Assembly (NCBI GenBank): GCA_024449915.1
Contig: JAMZAV010003211.1
Location: forward strand, 1-64,000
Direction of reading: 5' to 3'
From: Sweltsa coloradensis
Lineage: Eukaryota > Arthropoda > Insecta > Plecoptera > Chloroperlidae
DNA length: 64,000 bases
Below the pieces are notes generated by a model. That model did not search any database. It was given only the letters and a program-made list of their open reading frames with translations, and was not told the DNA's origin. Within the stretch, counting starts at the first letter, position 1. Every line of letters begins with the position of its first letter. This document shows, in pieces, positions 1-11,582 of this stretch. The position numbers and the translations under genes are program-made.

Positions 1-136
1 AGCTTTGATATTATTGTTCATTTTGACATGGGCAAATTTTGAAAAAGCTATATTTGCATTTTTGACATGCAAATGAGCTATTCGAAATATTTTGTGGTTA
101 AGGAAGGTCTAATGGAGACACGGAGAAGCCGTTCCA

Positions 137-337
137 TTACAGCTGTAACATGAAGTAATTTTTGTCTGGCATGAACATATAAACAAGTCTTTTGCCAGCG
201 TTTCTGTGCAAACAATTAAAATCGTGAGCAATTACCTCTATACTGGCATTCCTATCGGCGTTTAAAGGTGGGCAGATATGCACAATTCTAGTTTTTTCCG
301 CGTTGATAATGAGTCTCATGTCATGGTTCCATTTCAA
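137..337 (-). pseudogene. LINE reverse transcriptase, C-terminal remnant
   Basis: A 66-codon open stretch reads through the part of a non-LTR reverse transcriptase just after the catalytic YADD box: LIINAEKTRIVHI matches the usual L.N..KT..I.. segment. It lies downstream, in the same orientation, of the RT at 395-1510 and is separated from it by frame breaks, so it belongs to the same dead LINE. The true protein would have no start here. Confidence 0.7.
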
Positions 338-394
338 GAGATTAGAAAATCTGCCTGCAATATTCTACTGCTAGTTTGACGTTCTTATGTATTG

Positions 395-1510
395 CTAATA
401 ATGCAGCGTCATCCGCATAAAAAAAGATAAACACTTGACAATATATCTGACCATAACGTTGACATATACTAAATATAGTTGAGGACCCAAAATTGACCCT
501 TGTGGTACGCCACTGCGACATGATTTAGCTTCACTATACACATCCCCTACTTTTACTTTTAGCTTCCTATTCAACAAATAGTTTTCAAACCACGTTAAAA
601 TCGTACCTCGTACGCCTATTTTTTGTAATGCATCTAAGAGTATAGTGTGATCAAGGGTATCAAAGGCTTTTTTAAAATCTATGAACATACATACTATATG
701 ACAATTACTATCAAGTTTGGAGTTTATTATGTCAGAGAACGATCTTAACAGGTCTTCTGTGCTTTTTCCTTTTTGAAATCCATATTGTTTTTTGTTAATT
801 ATATTAAATTTTGTCATATAGTTTATTAAACAGTCAGCTACGTATCTTTCTAATATTTTTTCAATGCTTGGCAGTATTGCAATAGGCCTGTAATTTTTAT
901 AGTCGAAATGATCGCCCTTTTTATATATTGGTCTTATAATTGAAATTTTCAGCTCATCTGGGATTATTCCTTTTTTTATAGACAAGTTTATAAACAATGC
1001 TATTACCGGACTTATTTGATCTGCAATGATTTGTAAATCTTTCATTCTAATTCCATCAATGCCAGCCTGTTTATCACTATTCATACTATTTATTATATCT
1101 TTAACTTTAGCTACACTAACCAGAGGAATGTACATTGATTGGAGCTGTCTATCATACGCATCTTCTCTCGTAGCGTAATCAACACATTGGATGTCACACC
1201 GGTGGATTGTATTTTCAATTTCGTCAACAAAAGTATTAGCGAATGCGTCTTTATCTAGGTATTTATCTATAATTTCCTCTACTGATTTTTGTTTTTTTCT
1301 ACCAACAAGACTATTGATGTTTTGCCATGTGTCCCTCATACTGTTTCTATCTCTTTCTATTAGATTAAAATAATATTGCCTTTTTCTTTCAAGTATTTTT
1401 TTGTTAACAGTATTTCTTAACTTGTTGTAATTATTCCTATACACATTCTTAAACACACTTAACTGTGGACACTTTTTCCATTTTTGAAACGCATGGTCTC
1501 TTTCTTTCAT
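395..1510 (-). pseudogene. LINE reverse transcriptase domain, frame-broken
   Basis: This is the RT of a Jockey/CR1-like LINE. Visible motifs are KAGIDGI-type fingers (QAGIDGI), NYRPIAILP, motif A FIDFKKAFDTLDH and motif B GVPQGSILGP. The catalytic Tyr-Ala-Asp-Asp codons are present near 405-416 but in another frame, so at least one indel lies between motif B and YADD (about 420-480). The frame continues upstream into the endonuclease at 1529-2104, separated only by an in-frame TGA and six sense codons, so both once formed one ORF2. It is inactive. The clade is not certain. Confidence 0.85.
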
Positions 1511-1528
1511 TAATTTGAGGTTCTTTTG

Positions 1529-2104
1529 TCACCACGTTTTGCTTACTCTTTGTTTACCTTTATTATCTCTAGTGTATGAAGCCTTATCATAAGCCGATTT
1601 AAAATTAATGTAAATTGCATCATATAATTGGCTACAGTTAGTAGCTACAAGTAAATCTTCCCATTTAATACCCTTCAAAATTCCTGATAATTTTGTCTCG
1701 TCGATGCATTTCTTGGGAAACACTTTATGCTCGTCATTGTTTTTGTTTATCTCAATACCGGTCGATACGGCTACTACATAATGATCACTGACTTTAGTTG
1801 TATACACAACTGATTTGAGAGTAAGGTCAATACCTCGAACGTAAATATGATCTAAACATGTACTACTAAGCCGGTCGTGTACTATCTCCTCCTTGTCGGT
1901 TTTGTGATGCATTGGATAAAAACCATTCGTTGCTAGCATTGACTGATACAGTTGAACTTTATCATCATGGTTATCAAGTGTGTTAATGTTGATGTCCCCC
2001 AAATATATACAGTATTTGTTATTGTTTCCTTTCCAGTAGGTTTCTATTTCGTTTATATAATCTGACTTTGTGATATAGTTGGGCGGTCTGTAAACGCATA
2101 GCAA
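1529..2104 (-). pseudogene. LINE apurinic-like endonuclease domain
   Basis: This is the C-terminal two thirds of an exonuclease-endonuclease-phosphatase family domain, which nicks target DNA in LINE retrotransposition. VYRPPN, GDININ, LDHIYV and VSDHYVV correspond to the conserved metal and catalytic motifs. The N-terminal part is missing: the reading frame degenerates just above 2104 and family A sequence begins near 2175. It ends in an in-frame TGA (1529-1531) directly before the RT frame, so the copy is both 5'-truncated and stopped. Confidence 0.82.
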
Positions 2105-2174
2105 GGTACATTTTCGTTTCCTACAACTAGTTCCCCTAAAATACCCTCCAAAATTACAAAATATAACTTCTTCT

Positions 2175-3014
2175 CTCCTTTTGAAAAAGAAAAGTTAAAA
2201 AAGTTTGCCAGAATCTATAGAAATAAAGCTTTAATATAAGATTTTTTGTTTTATGTACGATATTTTCGTGCCATTTGGGCCAATTTTGACCAAACGGGTG
2301 GGGCTACAACGTTCATATTATACATGGACTTTGTTTTTTTTTTCCGTCTGTTTGTTCGCTTCTCTACCGGGCAAACGGCATATGCGATCTTGATGAAAAT
2401 TTGACAGGACCTTCGAAATCTCTAAACTTAGACTTGCCACGGTTTTGGTACAATCGAAGAAATATTTCTCATGAATATCATACTTTTACGATTTTTTTTC
2501 GATTTTTTGTGCGATATTTTCGTGGCTATTTGGGCCAATTCTGACCAACGGGTGGCGCTACAACGTTCATATTATACGCGGACATTAGGGTTATGGTGAT
2601 GTAGTACATTTTGAAAGAAAAAGTTAAAAAAGTTTGCCAGAATCTATAGAAATAAAGCTTTTAATATAAGATTTTTGGTTTTTTGTACGATATTTTCGTG
2701 CCATTTGGGCCAATTTTGACCAACGGTAGGGCTACAACGTTCATATTATACATGGACATTAAGGTTATGGTGATGTAGTACCTTTTGAAAGAAAAAGTTG
2801 AAGAAGTTTGCCAGAATACATAGAAATAAAGCTTTTAATATAGTTTTTTAAGGTAAATATACCAATTGACAAGAAACAAAAGAAACTTGACAACATTCAC
2901 CTACAATGCGTTGGCAGCAAAACAAAGCACTTGCAAAAGTAAAGATATCCCACACAAACTAAAAACTTTAAAAAGCTCATCCATCAACGCGGCGGGACTT
3001 TAGCGTTTTCCTAG
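2175..3014 (+). mobile_element. Helitron-like family A element (A0), 5' truncated
   Basis: The 3' end is typical of the family: GCTCATCCATCAACGC, a GC-rich loop, GCGTT, then TTCCTAG at 3014, followed by T. The 5' TTGGATGAGCG end is missing. Inside, a module of about 170 bp (GGGCCAATTTTGACCAACGG and its surroundings) is repeated several times, and one partial copy (2175-2330) precedes a T-rich leader at 2333. The element faces A1 tail to tail, 36 bp apart. It is non-coding. Confidence 0.75.
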
Positions 3015-3050
3015 TATAAAAAGTACTAGGCTTTAAAAAGCATAATATAA

Positions 3051-3620
3051 CTAGGAAACTTCGCAAACGCTTTGTTTAGTCGCGTTGATGGATGAGTTTT
3101 TTATAAGTTTTTAGTTTGCGTGGGATCTCTTTACTTTTGCAAGTCCTTTTTGAACGCATTGTAGGTGATTGTTGTCAAGTTTCTATTGTTACTTGTTAAT
3201 TGTTATTATGAACCTAAAAAACTCATATTAAAACCTTTATTCTTTGGATTCTGGCTAACTTTTTCAATTTTTTCTTTCAAAAAGCAATACATCACGCGTA
3301 ACCTTAATGTCCACGTAAATTATGAACGTTGTAGCCCCACCCGCTTGATCAGAATCGGCCCAATGTCACGAAAACATCGCACAAAAAATCGAAAAGATCG
3401 TAAAAGTACGATATTCATAAGAAATATTTCTTCTGTGTGGTTTGTGTGTGTAAGTTCAGAGATTTCGAAGGTCTCCTCCAATTTTCATCAAGATCGCATA
3501 TGCCGTTTGCCCGGTAGAGGGCGAACAAACAGACAAAAATACAAAACAAAAACAAAAATAAAACATTGGAGCTAAATATTTTGAGGGTCGGTGAAATTAA
3601 AGTCTTCGCTTCGCTTCCAA
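3051..3620 (-). mobile_element. Helitron-like family A element (A1)
   Basis: Read on the minus strand the element runs from TTGGAAGCGAAGCGAAG (3620) to a hairpin end with AACGCGACTAAACAAAGCGTT and TTTCCTAG (3051). This is the variant terminus also seen in A3, with an extra GCGAAG between hairpin and CTAG. The open frames inside are not gene-like. Confidence 0.75.
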
Positions 3621-4183
3621 CAATTACGTCGCCCACAACCAAGGAACGATCTTGCTTTTCCGGTGCCGAATTGAGAATTTGTGTTATCTGGTTAGATCTA
3701 GAATGAAGTCTACTGATGTAATCCCCCATCCTGATAGTGGTTTTCGTGATTTTCTTAACGATACAATGATGCCGACAACAAATCGGCCTATGTCTATAGT
3801 AGCGTTTGGAGAAAATATTAGCTAGCTAACAATCTGTTTGCCAATTTGTCAGCAGCTCAATATGTTTTTAATTCAATTAATAAAGAAAAATATCAAATAG
3901 AGGTCAGTTAAGAATATGAATTAATTAATAAAACATAGTTTCTCAGTTTAGAATTAAAAACGTACACCCTGTAGTAGCGCTGTAGGATGTAAAGAAATAA
4001 AGAAAGTATTCAGGTATGTCACCCCCAAGCTCTACTAATATCTCCGTGCCCCTGATGCAGGTGTGACACCTGCCCGCTGTGCAAAGACGTTAGGTGGGAT
4101 GCCTACCCGCACGGGCGCTTCTCGCTAGCTGTAAAATCGTGTTTTTGGAAAAGATAGTAACTCTCGGTCTGCAGCTGTCTATT
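3621..4183. other. No gene seen
   Basis: AT-rich sequence without a recognisable gene. It may include the 3' untranslated part of the minus-strand LINE fragment at 4267-4773, since it lies on its 3' side, but nothing diagnostic was seen. Confidence 0.4.
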
Positions 4184-4290
4184 CGCTCACTTTACTTTTC
4201 GCGCACTTAAGAATTCGCGCAGTTAACGTTTCGCGCACTTAAGAATTCGCGCAGTTAAGAATTCGCTCACTTAAGAATTCGCGCACTTTC
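4184..4290. repeat. Minisatellite of TTCGCGCACTTAAGAA units
   Basis: About six short degenerate units alternate between TTCGCGCACTTAAGAA and TTCGCGCAGTTAA, with one TTCGCTCACTTAA. The array abuts and truncates the C-terminal end of the LINE RT fragment at 4267-4773. Confidence 0.8.
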
Positions 4291-4773
4291 CATGTTCCCG
4301 TCAGGGCAATATCCCCACGCTAGTAGACCATAAGATATAATAGATTCTGCAAGAGCGATATATACATTACGCAACACTGAAAATGGTAAAACGTATTTAA
4401 GAAAAAAACATTGCCGGAGGCAGGCTCTTAGGCGCTTACAGATAGAATCAATATGAAGTGCCCAGCTGAAATGTTTATCAATCACCAATCCCAAATAATT
4501 ATGCGAGTCAACATTCTCGAGTAAATCACTACATGCACACGTCTGTGGATCTACTTGATTATGCAAACATTCATTGGAATGAGTGATCACCCTGACCTCT
4601 CGGAGACAATCTCTATTTTGAGGTGCACACAAATGAATTATTTTTGTTTTATTTGCATTAATTACTAAATCTCTATCATGAATCTCTTTAAGTAGGTTAA
4701 TAAAATCTATTTGTAAATACAACTGTGCAATTTCAAAGTTTTTATGAACTGAAACAATCAAAATGTCATCGTC
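4267..4773 (-). pseudogene. LINE RT fragment after the catalytic box
   Basis: The frame begins at DDDILIVSV, the remains of the YADD box, and continues through LVINANKTKIIHL, NYLGLVIDKHFSW and the C-terminal ESIISYGLLAWG segment typical of LINE RT thumb and connection regions. The N-terminal side is replaced by an AAT microsatellite (4774-4798), which itself reads as a run of tyrosines. The C-terminal side runs into a minisatellite. It is a small decayed fragment of a different copy from that at 395-2104. Confidence 0.8.
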
Positions 4774-4798
4774 ATAATAATAATAATAATAATAATAA
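4774..4798. repeat. (AAT)n microsatellite, left flank of Dong-like LINE
   Basis: About eight ATA units lie directly before the Dong-like fragment. A second (TAA)n tract bounds the fragment on the right at 5506-5539. R4/Dong elements are known to target TAA repeats, so this looks like the target. Confidence 0.8.
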
Positions 4799-4801
4799 CC
4801 T

Positions 4802-5191
4802 GTGATCGAAAATGCAAAATTTATAATGTATTGGGATAAACAGGTTATAACAGACAAAACCATAGACCACAACAAACCGGACATCATTTTATGCGATAAA
4901 TCTAACAGAATTACATATCTAATTGACATTGCGATCCCCATGAGTAAAAATATTGAGAACACCGAGAACACTAAGGTGGAAAAATATCAAAATTTAAGTC
5001 AAGAAATAACAAGAATTTGGAAAATGAAAACTGTTACTGTCGTGCCTATCGTGATCTCAGCCACTGGAGTCATACCATCTTCCCTCTCTGCCAGCCTACA
5101 ATGCCTGGGTCTGTCTCCAAATCTCTACATCAGCATGCAGAAAGCAGTCATCCTTCAAACGTGCCACATAGTAAGAAGATTTTTGCAGTAA
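4802..5191 (+). pseudogene. Restriction-like endonuclease domain of R2/R4-clade LINE
   Basis: The 129-residue frame carries the PD-x(12-14)-D signature of the restriction-like endonuclease of R2/R4-clade LINEs: KPDIILCDKSNR..YLIDIAIP, with P26-D27 and D42, followed by KVEKYQNL (K58, K61, Y62). The tail VVPIVISATGVIP and MQKAVILQTCHIVRRFL is typical of the very C-terminus of these proteins. Such domains cleave the insertion target during target-primed reverse transcription. The upstream zinc-knuckle and RT parts are absent, so it cannot act. Confidence 0.8.
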
Positions 5192-5192
5192 T

Positions 5193-5194
5193 CA

Positions 5195-5246
<52 letters not shown>

Positions 5247-5266
5247 CTCTCCTCTCTCTTTAAAAG
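5193..5266. repeat. (CT)n microsatellite
   Basis: A CT-dinucleotide run with short TCC interruptions just after the stop codon of the endonuclease frame, within the 3' untranslated region of the Dong-like element. Confidence 0.9.
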
Positions 5267-5505
5267 ATTTTGCCATACAATTGCTTGTTTTATAGATAGA
5301 AACTTTTATTGATTTTGTTATCACACTCATCTTTATTATTATTTTGTTAATTAGATTAATTTGTCTACAGTAATATGTGTACTATACTTATGTTTTCACG
5401 CTGTTATAATGTAAACTTTTGTTGGGCTTGGGCCTCACCCCGCCTTGTGTATACCAGGACGCAAATGTACCTGAGATTGTTTGAACAATAAAGAACCACT
5501 ATAAA

Positions 5506-5539
<34 letters not shown>
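5506..5539. repeat. (TAA)n microsatellite, right flank of Dong-like LINE
   Basis: About eleven TAA units directly follow the 3' end of the Dong-like fragment. With the tract at 4774-4798 they form the apparent target. Confidence 0.85.
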
Positions 5540-5540
<1 letters not shown>

Positions 5541-6035
5541 CTTGACAACATTGCGAACCTGGCATGCTGTCGGATGGGCTCTGTTGAGCAAGTGATTTCA
5601 ATGGGATTTCTTGGAGGTTTGTGTAGATTTTGATATCAGAACATTTGTCATGGTGTTCTCTAACTGCACTATCGTTGGCAGGTGATGGGCTTGTTTAAGG
5701 TTTATATTTGTGTTTAAATATTTTGTAATTTATGTAAAGTTTTATAACAGGAAAAGTGTTTTGGTTTATTGAATCAAGGCAAGACAAAGATGCAGCTAGC
5801 TACAGGTGTATCGTGAAACAATATGCATAAGAGATCAAGGTATCTTAAATTTCAAGGAAGTTGAAAAAAAGATGCACTGTATGTTAAAGTAATATATTGA
5901 CAATGGATCCAGGATATCATAACGAAGCAATTCACAATGACCCTGGAACTATTATAGAACATAAGGTTGATAATAACGATAACCTTAATCATACAAACAA
6001 ACATCAACCATGGAGTAGAGAGGAATATATAATAT
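5540..6035. other. No gene seen
   Basis: Unique-looking AT-rich DNA between the Dong-like target tract and the family D element. No coding pattern or repeat was recognised. Confidence 0.4.
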
Positions 6036-6572
6036 AACGGAGGCTCGGATCGAGTTGAAATTTTGACCATCCGCAAGTTTCGTTCCCGATTGAATGCCAT
6101 TAGTTTTGTGGCAAAATCGTTCAAAAAGTTATAATGTTACATTAAAGTTAATCTAAAGTTTTTTTTAAAAACTAAACGGCGACAAAATCTGAGGTAGCCA
6201 AATCATTTAGAATGTCCGTCCGGTCACGAATATGTTAATTTTATTTTGATCCGATAAGTAGTGTAGATAGCAATTACATTTTAACAAAAGTAACGTTACC
6301 ATGGCAACGAAAAGTCGCACAAGAATTCTGGTCACTATGTACTGCCACCTAGAAGAAATCAAGAGTAAAATAGTTTTCCCAAAGAAATGATGTCAAGGTC
6401 CTCTAGATGGCGGTGGATTTTATCCATTCTCTCCTATTTTACAAATTTTCAGCTAAATCGGTCAAGACCTAAAATACTTATTGGTATGTAACATTATGGG
6501 AATGTCGTACTCGGGTCGTGTTGCACGTAACGGTGCTTGCTCAACAACGCGTCCAGCTGAGCGTTTTCCTAG
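6036..6572 (+). mobile_element. Helitron-like family B/D chimera (D1), 5' truncated
   Basis: The first 300 bp (CGGAGGCTCGGATCGAG, then CGTCCGGTCACGAATATG) are family B internal sequence. The end (GTCGTACTCGGGTC, AACGCGTCCAGCTGAGCGTT, TTCCTAG at 6572) is the family D terminus. The 5' end is missing. It is separated from D2 by only 8 bp. Confidence 0.65.
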
Positions 6573-6580
6573 TTATGTAA

Positions 6581-7145
6581 TTGAGCGAGCGTAGCGAGCG
6601 TCTCCACTTGACTCTTATGGCTCGAATGTCTGTTTTTTTTTCTGTTACTGCTTTGATACAGGTCGCACCGTTTCTCTGATCGACCTGAAATTTTGCACAC
6701 ATGTACATACCACCTAGGCGGGTTGCTGTATAGTTTTTAAACAAAATCCGATCGTTGATAATAAAAAATAAAAAATATAATAAAATAATAAAAAAATAAA
6801 AATGTACCGATAGTTATGAAATTTTGCAGGGTCAATAAGTACAACATTCTCTCCTATTTTCCAAATTTTCAGCTAAATCGGTCAAGACCTTAAAGACTTA
6901 TTGGTAATCATAATTCGAAAAATGATGTTAAAAAATAAAGGACGCAGTGAAGATTCAAAGATACACTTTAGAAGGCATGTCGTGAATTAGTACTATGCAA
7001 AGATGTTGGAATAGTTTAAAGTGTACAATGTCAATATCCAGTTAGGCCTACACTGTGTGGTGGGCCTTATGGGAATGTCGTACTCGGGTCATGTTGCACG
7101 TACCGTTGCTCGCTCAACAACGCGTCCAACTGAGCGTTTTCCTAG
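6581..7145 (+). mobile_element. Helitron-like family D element (D2)
   Basis: Complete by its ends: 5' TTGAGCGAGCGTAGCGAGCG at 6581, then GTCTCCACTTGACTC, a T-rich tract, the block GATCGACCTGAAATTTTG, and a 3' end GCTCGCTCAACAACGCG..GAGCGTTTTCCTAG at 7145. The subterminal GCTCGCTCAA is the inverted copy of the first bases TTGAGCGAGC. It is followed by T and is non-coding. Confidence 0.75.
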
Positions 7146-7291
7146 TAGGGGTTTCACCTTAGAGGTGTGGTTCATCTCTGGTGAAAGTTCTTAAATACCC
7201 ATTATGTAATATTCATATTGGTGAATAAAAGAAATAATAACAACAATAATTTCAATTTATTTCAATTTATTTGATTAAACACACACAATAC

Positions 7292-8261
7292 TGTCATGTT
7301 TGGGGTAGTTTCTACCCTTGTTACTGGTATAGTTTCATTGCTTATTGCTTGTGACAAGACAGTGATTGCATTACGATGTCACAAGTATAAGGAAGTCGTG
7401 CTTGTTGCTGCAATGACCATTGCGCGCATGTATGACGTACGTATGTAGCTGACAGTTTGATTATTTGTTGGTTAATGTGGCAATTTCGGGTGTATTTGAA
7501 TTGCAGGACTAAGCATTGTGACATGAGCTAATATAGACTCGCACGCGCTCTTTCTCGGGGAACTTAGTGGCGACATAGTGCTGACTTTGCATTTCGACAC
7601 TGCAATTACTGCTTATTAATTTGGAGTTGGACTTTTAATCAACTCGGAGGCTGGAGGAGTGTGGAGTCAGTGGAGCCAGTGGAGTCGGGGAGTTACAATT
7701 TGACCAGCAAGAGAACAAGTGGTCTTCGAGAGCAAGCTCAATGGTGTTCTGACAAAGAATAATTGTCAAGAAGAGTAATTAGTTAGCAGTGCATTGAGAA
7801 CATCGAGTATCAAATGGATTAGCCGTGCAAGAGGCAAGAAGTCAGAAGAAGGTAGAACATCTGCACTCCCACGTCCGGGACTGAGTCACGGCTGATCCAG
7901 GACCAAACCAGAGAGAGGGGGGACTTAAAGTAAGACATGGTTCATACTATAGGTTCAAGTCCTCACTACATAGGGTTCGAACTCACTTTTCAATCAGGTG
8001 AAATGCATAAGCATTACTTAACAGACAAATTTGGGGATGACTGTGGTAAATACAAGTGCTCCTTCTTTTGTTGAGATTATGTTCTTTTGTGATAACCTCT
8101 CTATACATGTCCTAGAAACCACCTCATTAAATACCTATCGATTTCGGCCACTGTTGGGAATTAGTCTGTGTAACAAACAACAGCTACGTTTTTCCCCAGA
8201 ACAATAGTTACTTTGGTAAATAACATCTATACCAAGGGCTAATCAACCTCTCAACTTGACA
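7292..8261 (+). repeat. Gypsy-1 5' LTR
   Basis: TG..CA-bounded 970-bp repeat, matching 33597-35622 throughout apart from scattered substitutions and indels. It supplies the empty site for B1: GTAAATA|CAAGTGCT at 8052/8053. Its start is preceded by ATAC and its end is followed by TGCTGGAGGCGCC, a possible primer-binding region. Confidence 0.8.
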
Positions 8262-8460
8262 TGCTGGAGGCGCCTTGGTTGTATCTGATAGTGCATTTGT
8301 ATACAAGGTATAAAATGGGTTTGATGGGTTTTTCTGACGTGTGTTAGAGTGGGTTTCAACTTGACATGGTGGTGGCGCCTTGGTTGAATGATAGTGCATT
8401 TGTATACAAGGTATAAAATGGATTTGATAGGTTTTTCTGACGTGTGTTAGAGTGGGTTTT
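8246..8460 (+). repeat. Tandem duplication of LTR end plus primer-binding region
   Basis: Two units of about 107 bp both begin CAACTTGACATG, contain GGTGGCGCCTTGG or GGAGGCGCCTTGG and end in TTAGAGTGGGTTT. The unit includes the last bases of the LTR and the presumed primer-binding site, so the element carries two candidate binding sites. The TGGCGCC core fits a tRNA 3'-end complement, but the tRNA cannot be named. Confidence 0.65.
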
Positions 8461-8501
8461 CAACGAAGTGGGTTGACCTTAAACATAATTAGTTATGTTT
8501 T

Positions 8502-10253
8502 ATGAGCTATATTGACAGCGATAGGATAGAAGGGATTACTTTATCGGAGAAGATGAATTCCGTGCCACTTTTTACACCGAGGGCTTATCACAAGGAGGAG
8601 GATGATGCCGACGATCGGATGCGTAGGCTTAAGCATTACTTTCGTTTGTTAAATCAGAGGGTCCAGCAGAAAGGTGAAGGGGTAGTAGGCTATGTTTCGA
8701 CTAAGATTTGGCTGTGTGATGAGGTTGATAGGAGGATGCAGCATGAGGTAAGGACTCGTTGGTGCTTAGAGGGTATGTTGCCTGATTTGAAAGTGCACTT
8801 GATAAATATAAATTTTAGAACTGCGGAGGAATTGTTGGAGGCAGCGCGGGCCCTTGAGCAGGATCTGCTACAAAAGGAGAAGGAGGCGAGGAGTGCGATG
8901 TTGGTTGCTCCTGTTCAGGTAGTTATGCCTGCGGAAGGGGGGAAGGATGGCATGTTATCAGCCATAAAAGGGTTATCGGAAATGGTGGCGTCTTTGTCAA
9001 GGGAGGTTCAGTCCCTTAGAAGTGGAGTAGTGGGCAAAGTACAGCACAGTGGGGGTGTGGTGCAGCAAAATTTTGTTTCAGGCCAACAGGGCGGAGATCA
9101 GAGTCAGCAGAGTGGTTGGACAGATAAACAACAATTTGTACCCAATGGGGGTTGTTATCAACTCCAGAATCAGCGTAATTGGGATTATCAGGTCACGTGT
9201 TTTAATTGTAGAAAGTTGGGTCATTTTAAGAGAGACTGTGTCAAACTGAAATCTCTTGAGGCTCATCGGATAGCACCTGTTGTTGTTTCGGCGGAAAAAG
9301 GGTCATCTTCTGTGTCGTTAACACCTAGCGTCCCCCCCCCCCACGCTACCATCTTCTGTGCCGTTTACACCGTTGGAGCCCCCTGTTGTGGAAAGTAGTA
9401 GCACTGAGGTGCCGGCTGTTTGCAATAATAAGAAAGTAATTTCTAAGGTTTTGTGTCCTGTGGTTACGAGTAGTGACTCTCCGGTGACGATTAACGGCAA
9501 TAGCAAGGAAATTTCTAAGGTTTTGTGTCCTGAGGTTAAGGGTAGTGACGTTTTGGTGGCGATTAACAGCAATGAAAAGGTAATTTCTGAGGTTTTGAGT
9601 TTTGAGATTGAGGGTGGATGTTTTATTGTATCTACTACTCACGAGGATATAGGGGATGTTTTGTTGTCCCATGGTGATGGTGAGGGTAGTGAACCACTCA
9701 CGAGGATATAGGGGATGTTTTGTTGTCCCATGGTGATGGTGAGGGTAGTGAGACCGCTCACGAGGATATAGGGGATGCCGTGGGGGTGTTACTTCTAGGT
9801 GAAGAGGGTGGTGAAGCTGCTCATGAGGAAGTAGTGGATGCCTTGGGGGTGTCACTGCTAGGTGGGGAGTGTAGTACTTCGCTGTCTACTGTTTATGAGT
9901 ACGTAGGGGATGAAGTGGTGGTTTCGCTTCGTGGTGACGAGGGCAGAAGCGCAACAGTGCCTACGTCTTGTGAGGATAGGAAGGAACCAGATGTGGTTGT
10001 TTGCCCTATTGTGGAGAGTGGTAGGACATCGTTGTCTTACGCAGCATTGGTTAAGGGGAGCGCCAAAGGGGTATCATACCCTAGTATGGGAAGTGGTGGC
10101 ACTGACGTACCATTATCTCTTAAGTTCAAAAGGAGTGGTAGCAGTGCTGTACAATTCGCTATTGGGTTAAAATGGGGTGGAAATGCCGTCTCATTTGCAC
10201 TTGCCTTTAAGGGTGGAGGAACCAGGGGTGGTGTCTCAGTCCTTAGTGCATAG
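8502..10253 (+). pseudogene. Gypsy-1 gag with zinc knuckle and acidic repeat tail, two frameshifts
   Basis: Residues about 35-120 resemble a retrotransposon Gag capsid (YVSTKIWLCDEVDRRM, then GMLPDLKVHL). A nucleic-acid-binding CX2CX4HX4C knuckle follows (C233, C236, H241, C246; CFNCRKLGHFKRDC). The frame breaks at a run of C near 9331-9340 and continues in another frame (9358-9711), which has about 29-residue repeats of ISKVLCP type. It breaks again inside a tandem repeat of about 70 bp (9639-9777) and continues from 9720 to 10253. Both breaks sit in repeats prone to indels. The first Met at 8502 is the only visible start. Confidence 0.75.
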
Positions 10254-10795
10254 TTATGCCATGGACATAATTCTCCATAGTTATACTGATTGTGATTTCA
10301 TTTGCGAGGTCTATATTAGCAGATGTGACTATGTTATTTCTCAATGTCAGTAGTAGGCCTATGCATTATGCTGAGCTAGTAATTGTCGGTCAAAGCCTTA
10401 TGAGTGAGACACAGACATGTAATTAACATCGAGTCTTCTAATGGGTCTGCAATTAATTAATTGTTTGTTTTTGTCGATGCAGCAGAAGTTTCACATTCAA
10501 TATCTTGTGTAAACAAAGTGGACGTGGGTTCTTACCTGACTCTGGTGACGGTGAGCATGGCTGTATTAACAAGTAACAAGTTATGTTGTTTGGTAATTTA
10601 TAAATTATATTGTTTATTATATAAATTAGTAATGTTTTATATCAATTTAATGTTTTTTTTTAATCAATCAGAACTGCAGTAAATGTAATCTAGTTATTTG
10701 TTTCAAGAAATTTTGCTTGATTGTGTATTATAAATTCATTGTTGTGGTCTGTGAATTGAGATTATAATAAAATGTTTTCTGTTTCAAATTTAATA
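10254..10795 (+). other. Non-coding, probably interior of Gypsy-1
   Basis: The stretch follows the gag stop and ends at the family A insertion. There is no protease, RT or integrase signature, which supports a gag-only or pol-deleted element. Confidence 0.4.
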
Positions 10796-11559
10796 CTAGG
10801 AAAACGCTAAAGTCCCGCCGCGTTGATGGATGAGCTTTTTAAAGTTTTTAGTTTGCGTGGGATATCTTTACTTTTGCAAGTGCTTTGTTTTGTTGCCTAC
10901 GCATTGTAGTGATTGTTGTCAAGTTTCGATTGTTTATTGTCAATTTTTATTATTTACCGTAAAAAACTTATATTAAAAGCTTTATTTCTATGAATTCTGG
11001 CTAACTTTTTCAACTTTTTCTTTTAAAAGGTAATACATCACCATAACCTTAATGTCCATGTATAATATGAACGTTGTAGCCCCACCCGTTTGGTCAGAAT
11101 TGGACCAAATGGCACGAAAATATCGCACAAAAAATCAAAAAACTTATATTAAAAGCTTTTTTTCTATAGATTCTGGCTAACTTTTTCAACTTTTTCTTTA
11201 AAAATGTACTACATCATCATAACCTCAATGTCCATGTATAACATGAACGTTGTAGCCCCACCCGTTTGGTCAGAATTGGCCCAAATGGCACGAAAATATC
11301 GCACAAAAAATCGAAAAAAATCGTAAAAGTACGATATTCATGAGAAATATTTCTTCGATTGTACCCAAAAACAATACACCTCTAAGTTCAGAGATTTCGA
11401 AGGTCCTGTCAAATTTTCATCAAGATCGGATATGCCGTTTGCCTGGGAGAGAGTTAACAAACAGACAAAAAAACAAACAAAAAAAAAACAAAAAAAAAAC
11501 ACCCGAGCTAAATTTTTTGGGGGGTCAGTGAAATTGAAGTCTTCGCTTCGCTCATCCAA
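10796..11559 (-). mobile_element. Helitron-like family A element (A2)
   Basis: Complete: CTAGGAAAACGCTAAAG at 10796 (3' end on the minus strand) to CTTCGCTCATCCAA at 11559. The interior holds two copies of the roughly 170-bp module and the simple-repeat leader CAGACAAAAAAACAAAC. It is inserted just left of Gypsy-2. Confidence 0.85.
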
Positions 11560-11582
11560 CAAATGGATATAGTTGTTATGTA

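Larger units (their letters stand above)
4799..5505 (+). mobile_element. 5'-truncated R4/Dong-type LINE in TAA repeats
   Basis: The unit lies exactly between an (AAT)n and a (TAA)n tract. It contains the C-terminal restriction-like endonuclease (4802-5191), a CT-rich 3' untranslated region and a 3' end with AATAAA at 5486-5491, followed by ATAAAAATAATAATAA. The reverse transcriptase is missing, as expected for a 5'-truncated insertion. Assignment rests on the endonuclease motif plus the target; the clade (R4, Dong, Rex6) cannot be fixed by eye. Confidence 0.7.

Noticed and set aside
3165..3729. Two overlapping frames of 136 and 104 codons in family A
   Set aside because: They are in element interior sequence, on both strands, with no family motif; other copies interrupt them.
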